64,000 bases of DNA from Kitasatospora sp. NBC_00458 (GCF_036013975.1 NZ_CP107904.1:3100001-3164000), one strand, 5' to 3'; numbered from the stretch's first letter, positions 1-9,517 are shown. Program-made: numbers and translations. Notes: generated from the letters alone by a model not told the origin.

Positions 1-1
1 G

Positions 2-328
2 ATCGAGTTCAACCTGGAGGTCTGCCCGCTGCTGCTGGAGGAGTGGCGGACCGAGTGGTCGGAGGCGCCGCTGTCGGTGTCCCGGGTGACGACCGCCCGG
101 ATCGTCGCCGAGCGGCTGCCGCTGCGGGTCGCCTCGATGCTGCTGCGGCTGCTCGCGGACTCCGGCGGGCCGGCGGCGGACGCGGCCAGGGCGCGGGCCC
201 GGACGATCGTCGCGTCGAGCCTGGACGGCCTGCACCGGCTGGGCGTCCGCTGGGTGCCGGTGGACTGCCAGGTCTCGCACCAGGCCCGGGCGGCGCTGGC
301 CGCCGCCGATCTCCTGCTGCCGGCCTGA
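2..328 (+). CDS. C-terminal end of an unrecognised protein (partial)
   Basis: The reading frame enters from the left edge and ends at TGA 326-328, giving about 108 residues. It has the G/C-rich third positions of a real gene. The visible part is mostly helical (EVCPLLLEEW..., a run rich in Ala/Arg) and ends in a hydrophobic AALAAADLLLP stretch. I see no motif that identifies a family. Its real start lies outside the window. An internal ATG-like start at 77 would leave a clearly coding stretch upstream, so I treat the gene as truncated by the window and not as a short gene. Confidence 0.6.
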   Translation: MEFNLEVCPLLLEEWRTEWSEAPLSVSRVTTARIVAERLPLRVASMLLRLLADSGGPAADAARARARTIVASSLDGLHRLGVRWVPVDCQVSHQARAALAAADLLLPA

Positions 329-431
329 CCTCCCGCCGCCGGGCCCCGTCCGGCCGGCCTGACCTCCCGCCGCCGGCGGTCCCCCGGTGCCGGCCCGACC
401 CCCGTCCGGCGGGCCGGGGGTCGGGCCGGGG

Positions 432-1526
432 TCAGGCCCCCGGCCGGCCGATCCGGGCGACCAGCGGCCGCAGGAAGGGCGCGGCCAGGCCGGCCAGCCG
501 GTGTTCCCCCTCCGGGGTGGGGTGCAGGCCGTCCGCGTAGAGCCCGTCCGCCTCGGCGACCGGCAGCACGTCCCGGCCGTCGACCAGGTGCAGCCGGCGG
601 TCGCCCAGCCGCTGGAGCACCCGGACGGCCGTGGCGGTGAGGTCGCGGACGTCCGCCAGGGTCAGGCCGGCCGCGTTGACCGCCTTCTCGCGATCCACCG
701 AGGGCAGGGCGGCGATGACGGCGATCGGGGTGTCCGGCTGCCCGTCCCGGATCGTCTCGACGAAGCCGCAGACGGCGGGCCCCCAGCTGCGGGCGGTGAA
801 CGTCGAGCGGATGTAGGCGTTGGTGCCGATCTCCAGGGTGACCAGGTCGGCTGGGGTGTCCCGGATCACCCGGGCGACCAGCGGGTCCAGGTAGGCCTCG
901 CCGGCGAACCCGAGGTTGCGCAGCCGCCAGCCGTGGCGGCGGGCGAGCAGGGCGGTCCAGCTCGCGGAGGGCCCGTCGGGGAACATCGCGTGGGTCAGGG
1001 AGCTGCCGTAGGCGATCCAGCGCGGGCCGGTGCGGTCGACGGGCTCCAGCAGCCGGTGGCCGCGGAGGCCGACCGCGGCGAGCCGGGTGCGGGACAGGTG
1101 CGGCAGCCAGACCTCCACCTCCGCCGGGCGGCCCGGCAGCGCCAGGGCGAGCCGGGTGCGGCCGGGTCCGAGGTGGCGCCGGTGGAGGAGTTCTCCGTCG
1201 GCGAGGACGTCGAGGGGCGCGGTGCCCGGTTCGGCGGCGAGGTCGAGCAGCAGCGCGGTGGCGTCGGTGCGGACGGCGAACCGGGCTCCGGCCGGGATCC
1301 GGGCGAGCCGGACGAAGTTGTCCGAGAGCACGGTGCCGAGGCGTTCCTGCGGGATCCGCAGGGGCAGGACGGCGCCGCCGGTCCGTTCGAAGCCGCAGAC
1401 GCCGTCCCAGCCGAGCCGCCCGTCCGCGGGGTCGAGCCACTCCTCCCCCGCCGCTTCGCCGCCCGCCGCGGCCGTCCCCCCGCCGCGGTCGTCCGCAGCC
1501 GTGCCCGTTCCGCCCCCGCCGGCCAT
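432..1526 (-). CDS. SGNH/GDSL-family hydrolase
   Basis: Encodes 364 residues. The C-terminal half (from about residue 165) carries the SGNH blocks: the nucleophile serine in YGSSLTH (block I), a conserved Gly in LGFAGEA (block II), the oxyanion Asn in EIGTNAY (block III), and Asp/His in YADGLHPTPEG (block V). The N-terminal about 160 residues look like a beta-rich accessory domain, as in two-domain bacterial GDSL esterases. There is no signal peptide, and the first about 25 residues are low-complexity Gly/Ala, so the true start may be further in. The expected role is hydrolysis of an ester, possibly on acylated sugars; the substrate is unknown. It is divergent from the MarR gene, so MarR control is possible. 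Confidence 0.8.
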   Translation of the reverse strand: MAGGGGTGTAADDRGGGTAAAGGEAAGEEWLDPADGRLGWDGVCGFERTGGAVLPLRIPQERLGTVLSDNFVRLARIPAGARFAVRTDATALLLDLAAEPGTAPLDVLADGELLHRRHLGPGRTRLALALPGRPAEVEVWLPHLSRTRLAAVGLRGHRLLEPVDRTGPRWIAYGSSLTHAMFPDGPSASWTALLARRHGWRLRNLGFAGEAYLDPLVARVIRDTPADLVTLEIGTNAYIRSTFTARSWGPAVCGFVETIRDGQPDTPIAVIAALPSVDREKAVNAAGLTLADVRDLTATAVRVLQRLGDRRLHLVDGRDVLPVAEADGLYADGLHPTPEGEHRLAGLAAPFLRPLVARIGRPGA

Positions 1527-1538
1527 CCCGCCCCCAAG

Positions 1539-1573
1539 TTGATCTGACTCTCAACAATCTGATGCTCGATCAA
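1539..1573. promoter_or_regulatory. Inverted repeat in the SGNH hydrolase/MarR intergenic region (possible MarR operator)
   Basis: TTGATC at 1539-1544 is mirrored by GATCAA at 1568-1573 (23-nt spacing). The 7-mer ACAATCT occurs twice, at 1554-1560 and 1614-1620. This 137-bp region separates two divergent genes, and MarR regulators usually bind such dyads next to their own gene. The spacing is wide for one MarR dimer, so confidence is low. Confidence 0.25.
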
Positions 1574-1663
1574 GTACGCTCGGAACGTAGCAGCGGAAAT
1601 CATCTACCGTCAAACAATCTCGGGGGAGCGTTATGCTGGCCGTCCACGACCGAAGGAGTCCCG

Positions 1664-2170
1664 ATGGCCGCCGCTCCCAGGACCGCCCGCCTCGCGTCAC
1701 CGAGCAGGGCGGACGACAGCGGCGAGCGGGGGCGGTACTTCGCCGCACTCACCCGGGACCGCCCCGACATCGCGCTCTGCCGGGCCACCACCGCGGTCGC
1801 CCGGTCCATCGACGAGCAGCTCTCCGGCGCCCCGCTGACCGTGGCCCAGCACCTGGTGCTCAAGATGCTCGACGCCGTCGGCAGCTGCTCCCAGCAGGAG
1901 CTCAGCGAGCAGCTGCGGATCGACCGCAGCGTGATGGTCGGCTGCGTGGACGCCCTGGAGGCCGCCGGCCTGGTCAGCCGCGAGCGCCACCCGCGGGACC
2001 GCCGCGCCTACGCCGTCACCCCGACCCCCGACGGGGCCGCCGCCCTGGCCGACGCCGAGCGCGCCATCGCCCCCGTCCTGGACCACGCCTTCGCCGCACT
2101 CACCCCGGGCGAACGGGCGACCCTGGTCCGCCTCACCCGCAAGCTCCTCGACGTCCCGCCGGCCGACTGA
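1664..2170 (+). CDS. MarR-family transcriptional regulator
   Basis: Encodes 168 residues. I chose ATG 1664 because GGAG lies about 6 nt upstream; an in-frame upstream extension to 1562 runs through an AT-richer, promoter-like stretch. The winged helix-turn-helix is clear: the recognition region QQELSEQLRIDRSVMVGCVDALEAAGLV is followed by the wing RERHPRDRRAYAVTPT, typical of MarR proteins. It would act as a dimeric DNA-binding repressor responding to a phenolic or oxidant ligand. The nitroreductase gene follows 45 nt downstream on the same strand, so the two probably form an operon, and the SGNH hydrolase is divergent. Confidence 0.88.
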   Translation: MAAAPRTARLASPSRADDSGERGRYFAALTRDRPDIALCRATTAVARSIDEQLSGAPLTVAQHLVLKMLDAVGSCSQQELSEQLRIDRSVMVGCVDALEAAGLVSRERHPRDRRAYAVTPTPDGAAALADAERAIAPVLDHAFAALTPGERATLVRLTRKLLDVPPAD

Positions 2171-2215
2171 GGCCCCGCCCCGCGCGGCCGGCCCATCCGA
2201 CCGGAGGCCAAGGCC

Positions 2216-2878
2216 GTGCCCCACCCGCCCCACCTCGAACTGACCGCGGAACAGCTCCTCACCACGACCCGGGCCGTGCGCAAGCGGCTCGACCTCACCC
2301 GCCCGGTGGACCGGTCCCTGGTCGAGGAGTGCCTGGACCTCGCCGCCCAGGCCCCCACCGGCCGCAACCGCCAGCGCTGGGACTTCGTGATCGTCACCGA
2401 TCCGGCCCGGCGCGCGGCCCTCGCCGACCTCTACCGGCTCGGCCTGGCCCGGCCCCGGCAGCCCGTCGTCCGCACCGGCCTGGACCGCACCACCGAGGAC
2501 ACCGACCGGCGGCAGCGCCTCGCCGAGAGCGCCCAGCACCTCTTCGACCACCTGCACGAGGTACCGGTCCTCGTGGTGCCCTGCGTCCGGATCGAGGGGC
2601 GGCACGAACTCGGCACGCACGTCGGCCAGGCCAACGCCTGGGGCTCGATCCTCCCCGCCACCTGGCAGTTCATGCTGGCCGCCCGGTCCCGCGGCCTCGG
2701 CACCGCCTGGACCACCCCGCACCTGCACTACGAGCGCGAGGCCGCCGAACTGCTCGGCGTCCCGTACGAGACGGTGGCCCAGGTCGCACTGGTCCCGCTC
2801 GCCCACACCATCGGCACCGACTTCCGCCCCGGCCCGCGCGTCCCCACCGACCGGATCGCGCACTGGGACACCTGGTAG
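2216..2878 (+). CDS. Nitroreductase-family flavoprotein
   Basis: Encodes 220 residues from GTG 2216, with GGAGG at 2202-2206. The N-terminal TTRAVRKRLDLTRPV and AAQAPTGRNRQRWDFVIV are the classic nitroreductase FMN-binding start (R-x-V/S-R/K-R and the AP(T/S)G-x-N...W-x-F motif). GSILPATWQFMLAARSRGLGTAWT and GVPYETVAQVALVPLA match the second half of the fold. It probably reduces nitro or quinone compounds with NAD(P)H and FMN. It sits directly behind the MarR gene, a common pairing for ligand-induced reductases. The physiological substrate cannot be read from sequence. Confidence 0.85.
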   Translation: MPHPPHLELTAEQLLTTTRAVRKRLDLTRPVDRSLVEECLDLAAQAPTGRNRQRWDFVIVTDPARRAALADLYRLGLARPRQPVVRTGLDRTTEDTDRRQRLAESAQHLFDHLHEVPVLVVPCVRIEGRHELGTHVGQANAWGSILPATWQFMLAARSRGLGTAWTTPHLHYEREAAELLGVPYETVAQVALVPLAHTIGTDFRPGPRVPTDRIAHWDTW

Positions 2879-2887
2879 CCCCGGGAA

Positions 2888-2934
2888 CACCGGCGGGGCC
2901 GGTCCGGTACACACCCGGACCGGCCCCGCCGGTG
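2888..2934. terminator. Bidirectional hairpin terminator between nitroreductase and rodA
   Basis: Perfect 20-bp inverted repeat (arms 2888-2907 and 2915-2934, 7-nt loop) in the gap between two convergent genes. It has no strong T-tract, as is usual for streptomycete terminators. Confidence 0.8.
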
Positions 2935-2953
2935 CTCCTGCGACGCGCCGCGG

Positions 2954-4153
2954 TCAGGCCGCTATCGGCCGCTGGCTCTGCACCGCCTGCAACAGCCCGA
3001 TCGCCACCCAGGTCGAGAACATCGACGACCCTCCGTAGGAGACGAACGGCAGCGGGATGCCGGCCACCGGCATGATGCCCAGGCACATCCCGATGTTCTC
3101 GAACCCCTGGAACGCGAACCAGGCGACGACCCCGGCCGCCACGATGGTGCCGTACAGGTCGGTCGCCTGCCGGGCGATCCGGCAGGCCCGCCAGAGCACC
3201 ACGCCCAGCAGCACGATGATCGCCATCGCCCCGAGGAAGCCCAGCTCCTCACCGGCCACCGTGAAGACGAAGTCGGTCTGCTGCTCCGGCACGAACTGCC
3301 CGGTGGTCTGCGTCCCGTGGAACAGCCCCTTGCCGGTCAGCCCGCCCGAGCCGATCGCGATCCGCGCCTGGGCGGTGTTGTAGCCGACCCCGGACGGGTC
3401 GAGCGCCGGGTTGGCGAAGGCCGCGAACCGGTCGATCTGGTACTTGCTCAGCACTCCGAGCTTCCAGATCGCCACGCAGCCGCCGACGCCCGCCAGGATC
3501 AGCCCGAACACCCAGCGGTTGGCCGCGCCGGAGGCCAGCAGGATACCGAGCACGATGACCGCCATCACCATGACCGAGCCGGCGTCCGGCATCAGCATCA
3601 CGATCGCCATCGGCAGCGTCGCCCAGACCAGCCCGCGGAACACCGCCCGGTTCGCCGGGAACTCCCGCTCCCCGGCGTCCACCTGCTCGGACAGCACGAC
3701 CGCCATCACCAGCACGATCGCCAGCTTGGCGAACTCCGCCGGCTGCACCGAGAAGCCGCCGCCCAGCTGGATCCAGGAGTGCTGGCCGTTGATGGTCGAG
3801 CCGAGCGGGCTCAGCGTCGCCAGCAGCAGGACGATGACGCCGGCGTACAGGAACGGCACCACCGTCCGGAAACGGCGGCTCCCTATCGCTATCACCACCG
3901 CGCACAGCACGGCGCCGATCATGACGTTGGTCAGGTGCCGGTACAGGAAGTACTGCGGGTCCCCGTGGGTGAGCGAGTCGCGCCCGCGGGTGGCCGACCA
4001 GACCAGCAGCGAGCTGCCCAGCGAGAGGACCACCGCGGCCAGCAGCAGTATCCAGTCGATCCGCCAGATCGGGGAGTCCTTGGCCAGCGTCCTGGGGACC
4101 CCGCCGCGCTGCGGGACGAGCCGCAGCTGGCGGTACGAGCCGTAGGAGGTCAT
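2954..4153 (-). CDS. rodA: Peptidoglycan glycosyltransferase RodA (SEDS family)
   Basis: Encodes 399 residues. ATG 4153 overlaps the PBP2 stop codon by 4 nt (ATGA), which fixes the start. It has about ten hydrophobic membrane segments and the SEDS landmarks: INGQHSWIQLGGGFSVQPAEFAKLA, GLTGKGLFHGTQTTGQFVPEQQTDFVFTVAGEELGF, and the C-terminal GIPLPFVSYGGSSM. RodA polymerises lipid II glycan strands with its class B PBP partner, encoded just upstream in the same operon. In Streptomyces the mre/PBP2/sfr cluster acts mainly in spore-wall thickening and lateral wall synthesis. It is the last gene of the mreB-rodA run and ends at a strong hairpin. Confidence 0.95.
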   Translation of the reverse strand: MTSYGSYRQLRLVPQRGGVPRTLAKDSPIWRIDWILLLAAVVLSLGSSLLVWSATRGRDSLTHGDPQYFLYRHLTNVMIGAVLCAVVIAIGSRRFRTVVPFLYAGVIVLLLATLSPLGSTINGQHSWIQLGGGFSVQPAEFAKLAIVLVMAVVLSEQVDAGEREFPANRAVFRGLVWATLPMAIVMLMPDAGSVMVMAVIVLGILLASGAANRWVFGLILAGVGGCVAIWKLGVLSKYQIDRFAAFANPALDPSGVGYNTAQARIAIGSGGLTGKGLFHGTQTTGQFVPEQQTDFVFTVAGEELGFLGAMAIIVLLGVVLWRACRIARQATDLYGTIVAAGVVAWFAFQGFENIGMCLGIMPVAGIPLPFVSYGGSSMFSTWVAIGLLQAVQSQRPIAA

Positions 4154-6432
4154 GCCCGGCCCCTTCCGGTGGAGCGGGTGGGTTCGACGGCCGCGACCGC
4201 CGCGACCGGCACCACGACCGCCCCGACCGGCTGCGCCGGGTCCAGGAAGACCCGCGGCGAACCGCCGGTCACCCCGGGGTCGCCGAGCTCCGCGGCGGCC
4301 GCACCGGCGGACGCCCCGGCGAACGAGGCCTGCTTGATGATCGCGGTGCCGTCGGCGTTGAACTTCGGCAGCTCGGTCTGCGGCGTGGACAGCAGGGCCT
4401 TGCCGTTGTCGATGTTGCCCTTGTCGTCGACGCCGTAGAGCGCCTGGTAGATCCGGCGGACGGAGTCGCCGGAGCCGCCGGAGCCGGTGCCGCCCTGGCT
4501 TATCGTCATCACGACCGCGTAGTCGCGACTGTAGGTGGTCAGGTACGAGGTGGTCTGCTTGCCCTCGACCTCGGCGGTGCCGGTCTTGGCGTGCAGCTCG
4601 ATCTTGCCCTGCGGCCACCCCGCGCCGGTGAACTTCCACGCGGCGGTACCGGTCGAGACGACGCCCTTGGTGGCCTCGTCGATGTACTGCAGGGTCTTGG
4701 CGTCGGTCGGCAGCCTGCCGTCCTCGTGCGGGGCGATCTCGCGGACCAGCTCTCCGCCCGGGCTTATCACCGCCTTGGCGACGGTCGGCCGCCAGAGCGT
4801 CCCGCCGTTGGCCAGGGCCGAGTAGATCCGCGCCATCTGCAGCGGGGTGACCAGGGTGTCGCCCTGCCCGATCGCGTAGTTGACGGCGTCACCGGCGCGC
4901 AGCACGTAGCCGTCGACGCAGTTCTCCTTGGCGATCAGGTCGGCGTACTCCTTGCCGCCCTTCTCGGCCTGCTTGCACCAGGCGTCCTTGTTGTTGTCGT
5001 AGAAGGACTGCTTCCACTGCCGGTCCGGCACCCGGCCGGCCGCCTCGGAGGGCAGGTCGATGCCGGTCTTGGCACCGAGCCCGAACTGGTGGGCGGTCTT
5101 GTAGAACCAGTCGCCGGTGTCCTTCTTCGGCTTGATGCCGCCGTCGGCCAGCCACTGGTCGTAGGCGAGGCCGTAGAAGACGGTGTCGCAGGAGACCTCC
5201 AGCGCCTGGGCCAGGGTGATCGAGCCGTGGCCCTGGCTCTCGAAGTTCTTGAACTCGCGACCGCCGATGGTCATGCTGCTCGGGCACGGGTAGTTGCCGT
5301 TGAGCGCGTAGCCGGCCTGTGCGGCGGCCGCGGTGGAGACCACCTTGAAGGTGGAGCCGGGGGCGGACTGACCCTGTATGGCCCGGTTCAGCAGCGGGTA
5401 GTTGGACTCCTTGTTGGTCAGCCCCTGGTAGTCCTTGCCGGAGATGCCGCCCTGCCAGATGTTCGGGTCGTAGCTGGGGGCGCTGGCCATCGCGATGATG
5501 CGGCCGGTCTTGACGTCCATCACGACCGCGGCGCCGGAGTCCGCCTCGTAGTTGCGCTTGGTGTTCTTGTCCCAGGTCTTGCGGGCGTCCGCCATGGCCT
5601 GCGCCAGGTTGTCCTCGACGACCTTCTGCACCTTGGCGTCGATGCTGGTCACCAGGTTGTTGCCGGTCTGCGGCGGGGCCTTGTCGGCGGTGCCGATCAC
5701 CCGGCCGAGGTTGTCGACCTCCAGCTTGGTGATGCCGGCGGTGCCGCGCAGGTCGCGGTCGTACACCGACTCCAGCCCGGCCCGGCCGATCTGGTCGGCC
5801 GGCAGGTAGCGGTCCAGGCCCGCCTTGTCGGCGGTCTTCGAGACCTCGTCGTCGGTGACCGGCGAGAGGTAGCCGAGCACCTGGGCCATGTTGGCGCCCT
5901 CGGCGCCGGTGTAGTGGCGCACGGCGGTGGGCTGCGCGGTGACCCCGGGGAAGTCCTCGCGGCGCTCCATCATCTGCATCGCCTGCTGGGTGGTCGCCTC
6001 CTTGGTGACCGGGATCGGCTGGTAGGGCGATCCGTTCCAGCAGGGCTGCGGGGTCTTGGGGTCGCAGAGCCGGACCTTCTCCTGGACGTCCTTGGCCGGC
6101 ATGCCGAGGACCTCGGCGAGCCGGGTCAGCACCGCCTTGCCGCCGTCCTTCTGCTGGAGGAGCGAGGTGCGGCTGACCGAGACGACCAGTTTGGTCTCGT
6201 TGCCCGCGAGGATGCGGCCCGAGGCGTCCAGGATCTCGCCGCGGACGGCCGGTTCGACGACCTCGCGGATGTGGTTGCCGGTCGCCTTGGCGGTGTACTC
6301 CTTGGCGTTGCGGATCTGGAGGTACCAGAGCCGCCCGCCGAGGGTGGCGAGCAGCGACAGCACCAGGATCTGCAGGACCACCAGACGGATCGTCACCCGC
6401 CGGGTTCGGCCGGTCTCGGGGATGTTGCTCAC
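4150..6432 (-). CDS. mrdA: Penicillin-binding protein 2 (class B transpeptidase)
   Basis: Encodes 760 residues from GTG 6432. It has a short cytoplasmic N-terminus, one transmembrane helix (VVLQILVLSLLATLGGRLW), a PBP dimerisation domain and a C-terminal transpeptidase domain. Active-site motifs are S-x-x-K in SAPGSTFKVVS, the SxN-equivalent SCD in LEVSCDTVFYG, and KTG in LHAKTGTAEV. It cross-links new glycan made by RodA on the outer membrane face. The C-terminal Ala/Pro/Val-rich tail is low complexity. The gene is translationally coupled to rodA by the ATGA overlap and lies 58 nt downstream of mreD. Confidence 0.94.
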   Translation of the reverse strand: MSNIPETGRTRRVTIRLVVLQILVLSLLATLGGRLWYLQIRNAKEYTAKATGNHIREVVEPAVRGEILDASGRILAGNETKLVVSVSRTSLLQQKDGGKAVLTRLAEVLGMPAKDVQEKVRLCDPKTPQPCWNGSPYQPIPVTKEATTQQAMQMMERREDFPGVTAQPTAVRHYTGAEGANMAQVLGYLSPVTDDEVSKTADKAGLDRYLPADQIGRAGLESVYDRDLRGTAGITKLEVDNLGRVIGTADKAPPQTGNNLVTSIDAKVQKVVEDNLAQAMADARKTWDKNTKRNYEADSGAAVVMDVKTGRIIAMASAPSYDPNIWQGGISGKDYQGLTNKESNYPLLNRAIQGQSAPGSTFKVVSTAAAAQAGYALNGNYPCPSSMTIGGREFKNFESQGHGSITLAQALEVSCDTVFYGLAYDQWLADGGIKPKKDTGDWFYKTAHQFGLGAKTGIDLPSEAAGRVPDRQWKQSFYDNNKDAWCKQAEKGGKEYADLIAKENCVDGYVLRAGDAVNYAIGQGDTLVTPLQMARIYSALANGGTLWRPTVAKAVISPGGELVREIAPHEDGRLPTDAKTLQYIDEATKGVVSTGTAAWKFTGAGWPQGKIELHAKTGTAEVEGKQTTSYLTTYSRDYAVVMTISQGGTGSGGSGDSVRRIYQALYGVDDKGNIDNGKALLSTPQTELPKFNADGTAIIKQASFAGASAGAAAAELGDPGVTGGSPRVFLDPAQPVGAVVVPVAAVAAVEPTRSTGRGRA

Positions 6433-6490
6433 GTCTCGTGCGCTCCAGGAAATCGCGAGGGCGGGCTGGTCGGGTCGGGGCCTGCGCGGA

Positions 6491-7135
6491 CTACGGGCGC
6501 TTGCCCGCGCCGAGCAGGCGCTTCCTCTTGAACATCGGGCCGGAGGAGGCCTCGCGGGTGGTGCGGTAGCGGGCGAGGGTGCCGAGGCCGGGGCCGCCCT
6601 CGTCGTCGCCGGGTCCGGCGGCGGCCACCGGGTCCTTGCCGAAGCGGCGGCCGAGCGCCATCACGGCGGGCACCACGAACGGGGCCAGCAGCAGGTCGTA
6701 GACCAGCGCGGTCAGCACCAGCGAGCCGAGCCCGACGTGCCGGGCGGCGGTGTCGCCGACCAGGGCGCCGACCATCGCGTAGAGCAGGGTGGAGGCGATC
6801 GCGGCGACGGAGACCACGAGCAGCGCGCTGGAGACCGAACGCTGCCGGCCGTGCTCGGGGCGGAGCAGTCCGGCGGCGTAGCCCATCAGGCAGAGCACCA
6901 GCGCGTACCGGCCGATGGCGTGGTCGGAGGGCGGGGCGACGTCGGCGAGCAGGCCGGCCGCGAAGCCGACCAGGCAGCCGCCGGTCGGCCCGTAGACCAT
7001 GGCCAGGCCGACCACCACGAGCAGCAGTATGTCCGGGGTGGCCCCCGGGAGCTGCAGCCGGCCGAAGACGCTGACCTGGAGGATCAGGCCGAACAGGATC
7101 AGGGCGGCGGAGACGGGGATGCGGGCGAGGCGCAT
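6491..7135 (-). CDS. mreD: Rod shape-determining protein MreD
   Basis: Encodes 214 residues, mostly hydrophobic with five or six predicted membrane helices (for example SAALILFGLILQVSVFG and DILLLVVVGLAMVYG). There are no catalytic motifs; assignment rests on the membrane profile, length and position between mreC and PBP2. MreD is the integral membrane part of the elongasome. The hydrophilic C-terminal about 45 residues (KDPVAAAGPGDDEGG...) form a tail typical of actinobacterial versions. The start lies 3 nt after the mreC stop, indicating one transcript. Confidence 0.9.
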   Translation of the reverse strand: MRLARIPVSAALILFGLILQVSVFGRLQLPGATPDILLLVVVGLAMVYGPTGGCLVGFAAGLLADVAPPSDHAIGRYALVLCLMGYAAGLLRPEHGRQRSVSSALLVVSVAAIASTLLYAMVGALVGDTAARHVGLGSLVLTALVYDLLLAPFVVPAVMALGRRFGKDPVAAAGPGDDEGGPGLGTLARYRTTREASSGPMFKRKRLLGAGKRP

Positions 7136-7138
7136 GGC

Positions 7139-8089
7139 TCAGTTCCCCCCATTGGGCTTGGCGGGCGGGACGGCGGCCGGGGCCGCGGCCGGTGCGGCGG
7201 GCGCCGCCGGGGCCTGGCCGGCCGGCGCGGGGGCGGGCGGCAGGACGGCGTCCCGCGGGTCGGTGCGCGGCGGGACGACGACCACGCCGACCAGGTCGAG
7301 CCGGGTGAACTGGACGAACGGCTCGACCAGGATCGTCTTGGTGAGCTGGCCGGGGTTGGCCTCGACCTGGACCACCTTGCCGATCGGGACGCCGGGGACG
7401 AACGGGCGGCCGCTCTGCGATCCGAAGGTGACCAGCCGGTCGCCGTCCTTGACCTGGGCCTTGCCGTTGAGCAGCGAGACCTTCATGGCGCTGCTGCCGC
7501 CGCCGGAGGCGAAGCCGATCTCGCCGGTGGCCTCCAGCCGGGTGCCGGCGGAGAAGCCGGGGTCGGAGGCGAGCAGCACGGTGGCGGTGGTCGGGGCGAC
7601 GGTGGTGATCCGGCCGACCAGGCCCTGGCCGTTGATCACGGTCATGTCCCGGGTGAGCCCGTCGTCGCTGCCGGCGTCGATGGTGATGGTCCAGGAGAAG
7701 CCCTGGGCCGGGCCGATCGCGATGGTCTGGGCGGCCTTGACGGTGTATCCGCCGGCGCCGGCCGTGCGCAGCAGGTCGTCGAGCTGCTTGGTGCGTCCGC
7801 CGGCCATGTCGGAGGAGGCCAGCTTCTGCCGCAGTTCGGTGTTCTCCCGGGCGAGCTGGTCGGTGCGGCCGCTGTCCGCGGCGGCGTCGCGGAAGGCCCG
7901 GACGGTGTCGGCGACCGGGTCGACGGCGGTGGCCGCGCCCCGTTCGACGGGGCCGAGGACGGAGGCCGCGGCGCGCCGGGCGCCGCCGAGCGGGGAGCTT
8001 TCACCGCCCTTGATGTCGACGGTGATCAGCGCGAAGGCGACGGCCACCAGCAGGATGAGCAGCAGCCGGCTCTCTCGTGTGTCCCTCAC
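7139..8089 (-). CDS. mreC: Rod shape-determining protein MreC
   Basis: Encodes 316 residues from GTG 8089, with an AAGGGG-like ribosome binding site. One N-terminal membrane helix (LLLILLVAVAFALITVDI) is followed by a coiled-coil stretch (DQLARENTELRQKLASSDM) and the two beta-barrel MreC core (VINGQGLVGRITTVAPTTATVLLASDP; RLVTFGSQSGRPFVPGVPIGKVV). The C-terminus is a proline/alanine-rich tail. MreC bridges MreB filaments and periplasmic PBPs. It lies between mreB and mreD in the standard operon order. Confidence 0.93.
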   Translation of the reverse strand: MRDTRESRLLLILLVAVAFALITVDIKGGESSPLGGARRAAASVLGPVERGAATAVDPVADTVRAFRDAAADSGRTDQLARENTELRQKLASSDMAGGRTKQLDDLLRTAGAGGYTVKAAQTIAIGPAQGFSWTITIDAGSDDGLTRDMTVINGQGLVGRITTVAPTTATVLLASDPGFSAGTRLEATGEIGFASGGGSSAMKVSLLNGKAQVKDGDRLVTFGSQSGRPFVPGVPIGKVVQVEANPGQLTKTILVEPFVQFTRLDLVGVVVVPPRTDPRDAVLPPAPAPAGQAPAAPAAPAAAPAAVPPAKPNGGN

Positions 8090-8181
8090 GGTGCTGGTGC
8101 TGCCCCTTCGTGCCTGGGCCCCGCCGCCCGGGCTTGGACCCGGGCGGGGACCCGTTCAGTTCGGCTGACGTTTCGGTTCTG

Positions 8182-9219
8182 CTAACGGCGCGGTGCGGCG
8201 TCGAGTACCTGCTGGAGGGCCTCGAACTCCTCGACGCACTTGCCGGACCCGAGTGCGACGGAGTCCAGCGGGTTCTCGGCGATGTGGATCGGCATGCCGG
8301 TCTCCCGGCGCAGCCGCTCGTCCAGGCCGCGGAGCAGGGCGCCGCCGCCGGTGAGCACGATGCCCCGGTCCATGACGTCGCCGGCCAGCTCGGGCGGGCA
8401 CTGGTCGAGGGTGGTCTTGACCGCGTCGATGATCGAGTTCACCGGCTCGTCGATGGCCTCGCGGACCTCGGCGGCGGAGATGACGACGGTCTTGGGCAGG
8501 CCGCTGACCAGGTCGCGGCCGCGGATCTCGGCGTGCTCGTCCTTCTCGCCCTCCAGGCCGAAGGCGGAGCCGATGCTCATCTTGATCTGCTCGGCGCTGC
8601 GCTCGCCCAGGAGCAGCGAGTACTCCTTCTTGATGTGCTGGACGATGGCGTTGTCCAGCTCGTCGCCGGCGACCCGGATGGACTGCGCGGTGACGATGCC
8701 GCCGAGCGAGATGACGGCGACCTCGGTGGTGCCCCCGCCGATGTCGACGACCATGTTGCCGGTGGGCTCGTGGACCGGGAGGCCGGCGCCGATCGCGGCG
8801 GCCATCGGTTCCTCGATGATGTGCACCTGGCGGCAGCCGGCCTGCAGGGAGGCCTCGATGACGGCGCGGCGCTCGACGCCGGTGATGCCGGAGGGCACGC
8901 AGACGACGACCCGGGGGCGGGCCAGGAAGCGGCGCCGGTGGATCTTGAGGATGAAGTAGCGGAGCATCCGCTCGGTGATCTCGAAGTCGGCGATGACGCC
9001 GTCCTTGAGCGGGCGGATCGCGACGATGTTGCCCGGGGTGCGGCCGATCATCTTCTTGGCCTCGGAGCCGACGGCCAGGATCCCCCCGGTGTTGGTGTTG
9101 ACCGCGACCACCGACGGCTCGTTGAGGACGATCCCCTTGCCCCTGACGTACACCAGCGTGTTGGCAGTTCCGAGGTCGATCGCCAAGTCGCGGCCGATGA
9201 ACGACAGGTTGCTCGCCAT
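8182..9219 (-). CDS. mreB: Actin-like cell-shape protein MreB
   Basis: Encodes 345 residues from ATG 9219, preceded by GGGAAGG; an upstream in-frame start would add 20 non-conserved residues. The actin-fold nucleotide motifs are visible: phosphate 1 [11 protein letters not shown], connect 1 and phosphate 2 [15 protein letters not shown], and the adenosine loop [14 protein letters not shown]. MreB polymerises under the membrane. In Streptomyces it works in sporulation septa and spore-wall synthesis and not in tip growth. It is the first gene of the mreBCD-mrdA-rodA run. Confidence 0.95.
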   Translation of the reverse strand: MASNLSFIGRDLAIDLGTANTLVYVRGKGIVLNEPSVVAVNTNTGGILAVGSEAKKMIGRTPGNIVAIRPLKDGVIADFEITERMLRYFILKIHRRRFLARPRVVVCVPSGITGVERRAVIEASLQAGCRQVHIIEEPMAAAIGAGLPVHEPTGNMVVDIGGGTTEVAVISLGGIVTAQSIRVAGDELDNAIVQHIKKEYSLLLGERSAEQIKMSIGSAFGLEGEKDEHAEIRGRDLVSGLPKTVVISAAEVREAIDEPVNSIIDAVKTTLDQCPPELAGDVMDRGIVLTGGGALLRGLDERLRRETGMPIHIAENPLDSVALGSGKCVEEFEALQQVLDAAPRR

Positions 9220-9457
9220 GGGGTGTGGGTGCCTTCCCGGGCTCGGTGTCATGGAGGTGGACGGAACGCGCGCGCCCACGCTTGGGCGGAGACCAGCTGA
9301 GCTGCCTTACCGGGCCCTTGAGTCGCGTCCATCGTAGTCACGCCGGCCGGCACGGACGTCGACGTGGGGCATACCGTCCATTGTCCGGAGCGTGATCGCT
9401 TCTCCGGGCATTGGGACGCCGTGTCGGCCCCCCTGGTTCCCTATTTCCCGATAAGAA

Positions 9458-9491
9458 TGCCCCGGCCGGGCCAATGGTCCCGACCGGGGCA
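9458..9491 (-). terminator. Hairpin downstream of ndk
   Basis: Imperfect inverted repeat: arms 9458-9470 and 9479-9491, 12 of 13 positions paired, with an 8-nt loop. On the minus strand it is followed by an AT-richer stretch (CTTATCGGGAAATAG). It lies 27 nt past the ndk stop. Confidence 0.55.
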
Positions 9492-9517
9492 CCCCGAGGT
9501 CCCTGGAGCCGTCCGGA